A DNA stretch of 40,523 nucleotides from Methanobrevibacter olleyae. Its GTDB lineage: Archaea; Methanobacteriota; Methanobacteria; Methanobacteriales; Methanobacteriaceae. Location of the stretch: contig SUTG01000013.1 in assembly GCA_015063035.1 (NCBI GenBank), forward strand, positions 1-40,523, in the 5' to 3' direction. A program made the position numbers and the translations under genes. The notes beneath the pieces were generated by a model. The model was not told the origin of the DNA. It saw only the letters and a program-made list of their open reading frames with translations, and ran no database searches. Shown in pieces: positions 35,111 through 40,523 of this stretch; the stretch's first letter is position 1, and the number at the start of each line of letters is the position of its first letter.

Positions 35111-36682
35111 ATGGATCCAATAGACATGATGACAACAGATTATAATTGTGAATATTTAGGTCTTTCCCGCTTGTGCTTGATGGAAAATGCAGGAAAATCC
35201 TTATCTGATGAGGTTGCTACCCTTTCAACCTTTAAATTTTCAAAGCCTGTAAAGATTTTAATCTTCACAGGGTCTGGAGGAAACGGTGGAGACGGTTTTG
35301 TAGCTGCTAGGCATTTGTTGAACAGGGGCTTTGAAGTGGAGGTTTACTGCCTAAATGGTCTCGATGAGATCAAGTCTGCTGATGCATTGGCCAATCTTGA
35401 AATACTCATGAATATGGAGCCGAGAATTTCACGCTTGTCTGTTGACTTCATTAAAGACTCTTCCGATTTGGATAGGTTGGATTTTGGTTCCAACACTGAA
35501 TATATCGTACTTGACTGTTTGCTTGGAACAGGAATCAAGAGAAAATTAAGAACTAAGGTAAGAAAAACCGTTGAACTGATTAATGAGTTGGAAGGCATAA
35601 AAATAGCAGTGGATGCTCCTTCAGGTTTGGATCCATTAACTGGGGAAATAAATGACATTGCTGTAGATGCAGATTATACTGTAAGCTTCCATAAAATCAA
35701 GACGGGAGTAAAATTGGCAGGTGAGGAAAAGACCGGTGGAGTGATCACTTGTGACATTGGAATTCCTATTGAAGCGGAATTATTCGTTGAAGGAGGAGAC
35801 TTATTAAGATTGAAGAATAGGTCTGATGATTCACATAAGGGAAACAATGGTAAGGTCTTGATTGTAGGGGGAAGCAAGGATTATTACGGAGCACCTGCAA
35901 TCTCAGCTAAGGCAGCCATTGCAACTGGCGTTGACTTGACTTACATTTACACTCCAAGGAATGCAGCTATTCCTATCAAATCATTCTCTGAAGATTTCAT
36001 AGTAAAGGAAGCAAAAGGAGATTATTTGTCTCTTGAAGACTTAGAGGATATTTTAGATATGGCTTCAAAAGTCGATGCTGTTTTACTAGGACCAGGTTCA
36101 AGTCAAGAAGAAGAAACTGCTAAGTTATTCAATGTATTGGCTATGAAAATCGATAAGCCATTGGTCTTGGATGCAGATGCATTGAAATTAGTTGATTTAT
36201 CTATAGTTTCCAAAAGAGATGATTTGATTATCACACCACATTTATCCGAGTTCAAGTCTTTCTTTAAAAACATTCCAAAAGAGGATATGGACAAACTTGA
36301 AAAAGCAGTTAAAATGGACGATAAAGACAATTTGGACTTTGTTAAAGTGAATAATAAGATTGACAGTTTGCATAAGATCACAAGGAACATCAATGGCTCA
36401 GTTATTCTAAAAGGAAAATATGATTTTATCTTTAATGGAAATAGGTTAAAAATCAATAGAACTGGAAATCCTGGAATGACTGTTGGCGGAACTGGAGATG
36501 CTTTGGCAGGGATCTGTCTTAGTCTATTGTCTCAAGGTCTGAATAGTTTTGATGCAGCATTATTGGCACCATATCTCAATGGAAAGGCAGGGGATTTAGC
36601 TTATGAAGCTCAAGGATATGGATTTGGAGCACAAGACCTGACTCAGTACTTAGGCGCTGTGATGAGTGATTTAATTGAATGA
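35111..36682 (+). CDS. nnrD: Bifunctional NAD(P)HX epimerase / ADP-dependent dehydratase
   Basis: 523 residues, AAGGTG upstream of the ATG. The N-terminal epimerase domain (about 1-215) shows GSGGNGGDGFVAARHLL and AVDAPSGLDPLTG. The C-terminal ribokinase-like dehydratase domain (about 230-523) shows KVLIVGGSKDYYGAPAISA, LDADALKL and the nucleotide-binding NPGMTVGGTGDALAGI. The protein repairs hydrated NADH and NADPH. The usual prokaryotic NnrE-NnrD fusion is complete here. The coding end lies inside a 53-bp tandem repeat that reaches to sfsA. Confidence 0.96.
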   Translation: MDPIDMMTTDYNCEYLGLSRLCLMENAGKSLSDEVATLSTFKFSKPVKILIFTGSGGNGGDGFVAARHLLNRGFEVEVYCLNGLDEIKSADALANLEILMNMEPRISRLSVDFIKDSSDLDRLDFGSNTEYIVLDCLLGTGIKRKLRTKVRKTVELINELEGIKIAVDAPSGLDPLTGEINDIAVDADYTVSFHKIKTGVKLAGEEKTGGVITCDIGIPIEAELFVEGGDLLRLKNRSDDSHKGNNGKVLIVGGSKDYYGAPAISAKAAIATGVDLTYIYTPRNAAIPIKSFSEDFIVKEAKGDYLSLEDLEDILDMASKVDAVLLGPGSSQEEETAKLFNVLAMKIDKPLVLDADALKLVDLSIVSKRDDLIITPHLSEFKSFFKNIPKEDMDKLEKAVKMDDKDNLDFVKVNNKIDSLHKITRNINGSVILKGKYDFIFNGNRLKINRTGNPGMTVGGTGDALAGICLSLLSQGLNSFDAALLAPYLNGKAGDLAYEAQGYGFGAQDLTQYLGAVMSDLIE

Positions 36683-36836
36683 ATTGATTTTTAATTTTAT
36701 TTTTTATCTTTTTGTTGAGTGATTTAATTGGATGAATTGATTTTTAATTTTATTTTTTATCTTTTTGTTGAGTGATTTAATTGGATGAATTGATTTTTAA
36801 TTTTATTTTTTATCTTTTTGTTGAGTGATTTAATTG
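36664..36836. repeat. 53-bp tandem repeat running from the nnrD stop to the sfsA start
   Basis: Units start GAGTGATTTAATTG at 36664, 36717 and 36770, with the period exactly 53, and a 14-base fourth start at 36823. Unit one contains the last nnrD codons and stop. The partial unit four ends in the TTG start of sfsA and supplies GAGTGAT as its ribosome binding site. Confidence 0.92.
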
Positions 36837-37538
36837 ACTGATTTAGTAAAAGCCATTTTTAGGAATAGGGCCAATCGTTTTATCGTGGAAGTGGAACTTG
36901 ATGGAGAAATAGTCAAAGCACACTTGCCAAATACTGGAAGATGCAAGGAGCTATTGATTAATGGTGCCACCGTTTACCTTAAGCCAAGTGATAATCCTAA
37001 TAGAAAGACCAAGTATTCCTTGTATTTTGTTGAAAATAATGGGGCTCTTGTTGCCATGTTTTCTCAGGAGGCTAATAAAATAGTCTTTGATGCAATCAAG
37101 AGGGGGAAAATTAAGGAATTATCATCTTATTCTATTCTAGAATCTGAAAAGTCAATTGGAAATTCAAGAATTGACATTTATTTGGCTAATGAGGATTCAA
37201 ACAATATAGTTGATGAAACTTACATTGAAGTAAAGTCAGTCACTTTAATAAAGGATGGAGTTGCACAATTTCCAGATGCCCCTACTGAAAGAGGCAGAAA
37301 ACACTTGGAAGAACTTATTTCACTTAAAAAAGAAGGAATTAGGTCAGTTGTATTCTTCTTGGTGGAGCATCCTAATGGAAATAGCTTCAGGCCTAATTGG
37401 GAAAATGATCCCAAATTCAGTGAAACTTTAAACAAGGCATACGATGAAGGTGTAGAGATTCTTGTTTATAAGACAGAAAATACATTGGACAGTATTGAAT
37501 TAGTTGAAGAATCATTAGATTTTGATTTAAGAAAATAA
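36834..37538 (+). CDS. sfsA: SfsA family DNA/RNA nuclease-like protein
   Basis: 234 residues from a TTG start at 36834; no ATG lies near it, and GAGTGAT is four bases upstream. The SfsA pattern is clear: ANRFIVEVELDGEIVKAHLP, NTGRCKELLI, and a PD-(D/E)xK-like core SRIDIYLANE...YIEVKSVTL followed by FPDAPTERGRKHLEEL. SfsA was first named for sugar fermentation stimulation in E. coli; a nuclease fold is predicted, and the role in archaea is unknown. Probably co-transcribed with nnrD through the tandem repeat. Confidence 0.9.
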   Translation: MTDLVKAIFRNRANRFIVEVELDGEIVKAHLPNTGRCKELLINGATVYLKPSDNPNRKTKYSLYFVENNGALVAMFSQEANKIVFDAIKRGKIKELSSYSILESEKSIGNSRIDIYLANEDSNNIVDETYIEVKSVTLIKDGVAQFPDAPTERGRKHLEELISLKKEGIRSVVFFLVEHPNGNSFRPNWENDPKFSETLNKAYDEGVEILVYKTENTLDSIELVEESLDFDLRK

Positions 37539-37573
37539 TCTTTCTTTTTTAATATTTATTTAAATTTTTTTCT

Positions 37574-37800
37574 AACAGATAATTTAAAGTCTTTTTTAGA
37601 AATAATTTATAGTTTTTTTAACAGATAATTTAAAGTCTTTTTTAGAAATAATTTATAGTTTTTTTAACAGACAATTTAAGTCTTTTTCATAGATAATTTA
37701 TAATTTTTTTTCAATGGATTATTTAAAGTCTTTTTACAAAAAATTTATATTTTTTTAACGATAACTTAAAGTTTTTTCACAATAATTTTAAGTTTTTTTA
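37574..37800. repeat. 46-bp tandem repeat, five progressively degenerate copies
   Basis: Units start AACAGATAATTTAAAGTCTT at 37574, 37620 and 37666 (period 46) and continue as degenerate copies at about 37713 and 37757. Each has the pattern AATTTAAAGTCTTTTT...AATTTATA. Copies one and two are almost identical. The rest of the gap up to 38187 is AT-rich and contains the small candidate gene at 37934. Confidence 0.85.
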
Positions 37801-37872
37801 AAAAATTAGATGAAAAAGTTAAGTATAGTCTTTATTAATTAAAAAAAAGTGAAAAATAGTATAATAAAAGGC

Positions 37873-37952
37873 GAGAATAATATGCAAAGGTTTAATTTTT
37901 AAAAAAAACATATGTAAAGGGGGTGATATGTAATTGAGTACATATTATTCTC
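37873..37952. promoter_or_regulatory. 12-bp inverted repeat flanking a strong ribosome binding site
   Basis: GAGAATAATATG (37873-37884) and CATATTATTCTC (37941-37952) are perfect inverted copies separated by 56 bases. A TATA-like GTATAATAAAA lies at 37859-37869. The enclosed stretch contains GGGGGTGAT. It may be an operator pair or an RNA stem. Confidence 0.45.
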
Positions 37953-37996
37953 TGTTTATATTATTATTTTTTCATGTTTATAAAGTTTTTGCATAG
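37934..37996 (+). CDS. Candidate 20-residue hydrophobic peptide
   Basis: TTG start at 37934 with the near-perfect ribosome binding site GGGGGTGAT (37919-37927) six bases upstream. The product would be 20 residues, MSTYYSLFILLFFHVYKVFA, long enough for a short membrane helix. An ATG directly after the ribosome binding site is followed at once by TAA. The ribosome binding site is stronger than those of most genes here, in a gap with no other gene. Without homologues it stays a candidate, and a small RNA is an alternative. Confidence 0.35.
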   Translation: MSTYYSLFILLFFHVYKVFA

Positions 37997-38187
37997 TGCA
38001 TGATTTTCAATTGTCTAATTTACATTTAAAAAATTATAAATAATGCATTGTTTTACAAATTTATTAAATTTATTTTAATATTTTAAAAAAATAGATTATC
38101 TTTGTTTATTAATAGGAAATATCACTTTTATAGGTTAACTCTTAAAAAAATTTGTAAAAAAAAGAAAATAAAAATAGATAAAATCAA

Positions 38188-39363
38188 TTATCTATTTAAT
38201 TTTTGATAGTTAGCAGCTTGGAGACCGTGGTATTTGATCATGCCTTCGATTTCTCTTTGGTCGGTTTCCTTGTCTTCAAAGGTGATTTGTTCAATGCTGT
38301 GTAAGCTGAAAGGTGATTTTCTGCTTAATGGCTGAATGGAACCTTTGAATAATTTCATTACAACTTCTCCGCTAACTCTTCTTTGCATGTGGTCGAAAGC
38401 TTGATCGAGGTCTTCTCTTAAAGGCTCTTGCCATAATGCTTCGTAAACTAAATCAGCATATAATGTGCTCATGTAATCTGCAAATCTTAACTCATCTACA
38501 GTCAAGACCAATTGCTCTAAAGCCTTGTGAGCAGCGATCAACAATTTGGCTCCTGGAACTTCATAGGTTTCTCTACTTTTAAGACCAATCATTCTGTTTT
38601 CGATTATGTCAACTCTACCTACACCGTTTTCACCAGCAATTTCATTTGCCTTGTTGATTAGGTCTACAAGTCCCATCATTTCTCCATTGATAGCTACAGG
38701 AACCCCTTCTTCAAATTCAATGCTCACTTTGGTTGGGGTGTCTTTAGCATCTTCTGCAGATTTGGTCCATTCATAGATTTCTTCAGGTGGCTCGTTTGCA
38801 GGGTCTTCAAGCACATCCCCTTCAATAGCTCTTCCCCAAAGGTTTTCATCAATACTGTAGATTTTATCATAGGATAAGTTTAATCCATGCTCTTTTGCAT
38901 AAGCCACTTCTTCAGTTCTTGTTAAGTTCATTTCTCTAATTGGAGCAATGATCTTAAAGTCAGACATGGATCTGATGATGGCTTCGAATCTGAATTGGTC
39001 ATTTCCTTTACCGGTACATCCATGTGCAATTGCAGTTGCACCTTCCTTTTCAGCAATTTCAATGATTTTCATTGCAATTAAAGGTCTTGCAAGTGCAGTG
39101 CTTAATGGGTATCCTTCGTATTCTGCATTTGCCTTGATTCCTCTTGCAATGTATTCATTTGCAAATTCATCTTTTGCATCAATGATATAATGTTTGCCTG
39201 TATTGATTTTGTCTGCAGAATTTTGTGATTTTTGCAATTCTTCTGCAGGTTGTCCAACATCAACACATGCAGTCACTACTTCATAATTATATTCCTCTTC
39301 CAATAATTTAACACATACAGTGGTGTCTAATCCTCCACTGAATGCAAGAACGACTTTTTCCAT
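38188..39363 (-). CDS. argG: Argininosuccinate synthase
   Basis: 391 residues from the ATG at 39363, with AAAAGTGAT upstream; the longer frame adds seven residues without support. Signature sequences: the ATP loop [32 protein letters not shown], the LARPLIA segment and [15 protein letters not shown]. It joins citrulline and aspartate in arginine synthesis, in the cytoplasm. It stands alone on the minus strand, convergent with sfsA across a 650-base gap; argH is not in the window. Confidence 0.97.
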   Translation of the reverse strand: MEKVVLAFSGGLDTTVCVKLLEEEYNYEVVTACVDVGQPAEELQKSQNSADKINTGKHYIIDAKDEFANEYIARGIKANAEYEGYPLSTALARPLIAMKIIEIAEKEGATAIAHGCTGKGNDQFRFEAIIRSMSDFKIIAPIREMNLTRTEEVAYAKEHGLNLSYDKIYSIDENLWGRAIEGDVLEDPANEPPEEIYEWTKSAEDAKDTPTKVSIEFEEGVPVAINGEMMGLVDLINKANEIAGENGVGRVDIIENRMIGLKSRETYEVPGAKLLIAAHKALEQLVLTVDELRFADYMSTLYADLVYEALWQEPLREDLDQAFDHMQRRVSGEVVMKLFKGSIQPLSRKSPFSLHSIEQITFEDKETDQREIEGMIKYHGLQAANYQKLNR

Positions 39364-39615
39364 ATTATCACTTTTATTTAGCAATTAATTAATTTTAATT
39401 TTTAAAATTAGTAATTAATATTAATTCATTATAATTTAAGTTTAAATTATAATTTAACTTTTGTTTTTTATAATATATAGTTTTTAAGTTTAAATAAAAT
39501 AAAAAATAAATAAATTATTGATTTCAATACTTATTTTTAAGATAAAATAAAGATAAAATAAAGATAAAATAAATGTAAAATTAATTATAAAATACTTTTT
39601 TAAAAAGGCGATTTG

Positions 39616-40365
39616 ATGAATGATTTAAATAAAAACAATTTGGATTTAGAGGTCATTTCCTTTGAAAGCGGAGGATTCATATCTGCAAACAGGAATATTT
39701 TCAATAGGATTAAATTATCCTGTAATTCTAAATTTATTTTAAATCAGGCCATTAAGGGAACCCCTATGATTAGGATTGGAGAGGGATCTCCTAAAGTCAT
39801 GCTTGTTTCAGGGGTTCATGGAAATGAATTGGCACCGCAAATTGCCGCTTTGAACCTAATTGATTATATATGTGATTTGGATTTAATCGGAAAGCTAAAT
39901 GGAACTGTTTATGTCATACCATTCGCATCTCCAAGGAGCACTATGGAAAATTCAAGATATCTTGATGGGATTGACTTAAACAGGTCTGCACATTTGCCAC
40001 ATACCGTTACAAATCTCATTCTAAAAAAGGCTAAGGATTTGGAAGTTTCTGCTATAGGTGATTTCCATTCATCTGCACCTAATTCCAATCCTGGAAAAGA
40101 AGGGATCTTCTGCACAAAAGTCCCTTGCTCCAAAAGCTATTTCATAGCAGAGCATATTTCTGAAAAGGTGGGCTCTGAAAAGATATTATACCCAAGTGCT
40201 GGAGTTCCATTTAAGGGTGCTCTTGAAGATGAGGCTAATCTGATTCAGATTCCAGCTGTTACCTGTGAGGTCTTATCTGCTATTGGATATTCAAATGAGA
40301 AAATCTGCAAAAGGTCCTATTTGCAGATGAAGGCATTTTTAGAATACTTTGATATAATCGATTGA
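39616..40365 (+). CDS. Succinylglutamate desuccinylase/aspartoacylase family protein
   Basis: 249 residues from the ATG at 39616, AGGCGAT upstream. The zinc carboxypeptidase-like fold of the AspA/AstE family is indicated by VSGVHGNELAPQIAALNLID (zinc His and Glu), a conserved IDLNRSAHLPHT, and GDFHSSAPNS with the third zinc ligand. Such enzymes cleave N-acyl amino acids or related amides. The physiological substrate in methanogens is unknown, and arginine catabolism by the Ast pathway is not expected. It is preceded by a short repeat of the unit AAGATAAAATA and has no operon partner in view. Confidence 0.87.
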   Translation: MNDLNKNNLDLEVISFESGGFISANRNIFNRIKLSCNSKFILNQAIKGTPMIRIGEGSPKVMLVSGVHGNELAPQIAALNLIDYICDLDLIGKLNGTVYVIPFASPRSTMENSRYLDGIDLNRSAHLPHTVTNLILKKAKDLEVSAIGDFHSSAPNSNPGKEGIFCTKVPCSKSYFIAEHISEKVGSEKILYPSAGVPFKGALEDEANLIQIPAVTCEVLSAIGYSNEKICKRSYLQMKAFLEYFDIID

Positions 40366-40380
40366 TTCATTAGAATAATC

Positions 40381-40523
40381 TCATTTTTAATAATTTTTAT
40401 TTATTTTCTATTTGCATTGCAATATTTTTTTTATTTTTAATAATTTTTTTTATTTATTTTCTATTTGCATTGCAATATTTTTTTTTTTTAATAATTTTTT
40501 TTTTTTTTTTTTTTTTTTTCTTT
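40381..40523. repeat. 53-bp duplication and long T-run at the right edge
   Basis: TTATTTTCTATTTGCATTGCAATATTTTTT occurs twice, 53 bases apart (TTTGCATTGC at 40411 and 40464). The window ends with about 25 consecutive T (40495-40519). The T-run may be a real terminator tract or an assembly edge. Confidence 0.75.

Noticed and set aside
37574-37800. Five 46-bp repeats that might suggest a CRISPR array
   Set aside because: The repeats are directly adjacent without unique spacers, have no conserved partial palindrome and no cas genes are near. They are a degenerating tandem repeat.

Overview
The window is about 40.5 kb of very AT-rich DNA from a methanogenic archaeon, most probably Methanobrevibacter or a close relative in the Methanobacteriaceae. 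The evidence is a complete ftr gene of methanogenesis, an archaeal-type RNase P RNA, archaeal Hjc resolvase, an intron-containing tRNA-Trp with a box C/D guide, an adhesin-like beta-helix/Ig-like surface protein, archaeal TATA boxes and Shine-Dalgarno sites of the GGTGA type. The species cannot be fixed from sequence reading alone.

Layout. 1-3.5 kb: the 3' part of a large adhesin-like gene carrying an unusual cysteine heptad array, followed by an ExbB-like and an ExbD-like (DUF2149) gene. 3.6-3.9 kb: rnpB. 4-8.2 kb: a putative thiol/redox stress island with a UPF0173 hydrolase and FrnE-like oxidoreductase on the minus strand, a divergent HxlR regulator and two tandem flavin oxidoreductase paralogues. 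A shared GTAA-N8-TTAC palindrome lies in the divergent promoter and in front of both flavin genes. 8.3-10.4 kb: bioW-bioF. 10.8-16.4 kb: the heat-shock set grpE, dnaK, dnaJ, and a divergent ArsR-type regulator with three TAAC-N5-GTTA sites between it and grpE. 16.6-20.8 kb: hypF and larB (nickel enzyme maturation) and a GNAT acetyltransferase. 20.9-24.6 kb: hisE, a CBS-ParB-like protein, gatB and a radical SAM enzyme. 24.8-26.3 kb: seven tRNA genes around hjc. 26.6-31.7 kb: an MBL hydrolase, trkA, trkH, a YbhN-like membrane protein and a small anchored Ig-like protein. 32-40.4 kb: ftr, a transglutaminase-like protein, an MthK-like K+ channel, nnrD/nnrE, sfsA, argG and an aspartoacylase-family protein.

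How it fits together. Most genes are housekeeping and stand in units of one or two, separated by long AT-rich gaps. Two parts look like local regulatory systems that can be read from the sequence: the HxlR/FrnE/flavoprotein regulon and the autoregulated heat-shock locus. A second theme is short tandem duplications (units 43-61 bp, 2-5 copies) at the ends of genes or in gaps, at least eight times in the window. One of them repeats the stop-codon region of nnrD up to the TTG start of sfsA. Starts were moved to internal ATG codons wherever a GGTGA-type ribosome binding site decided it; several other genes have no such site and may be leaderless.
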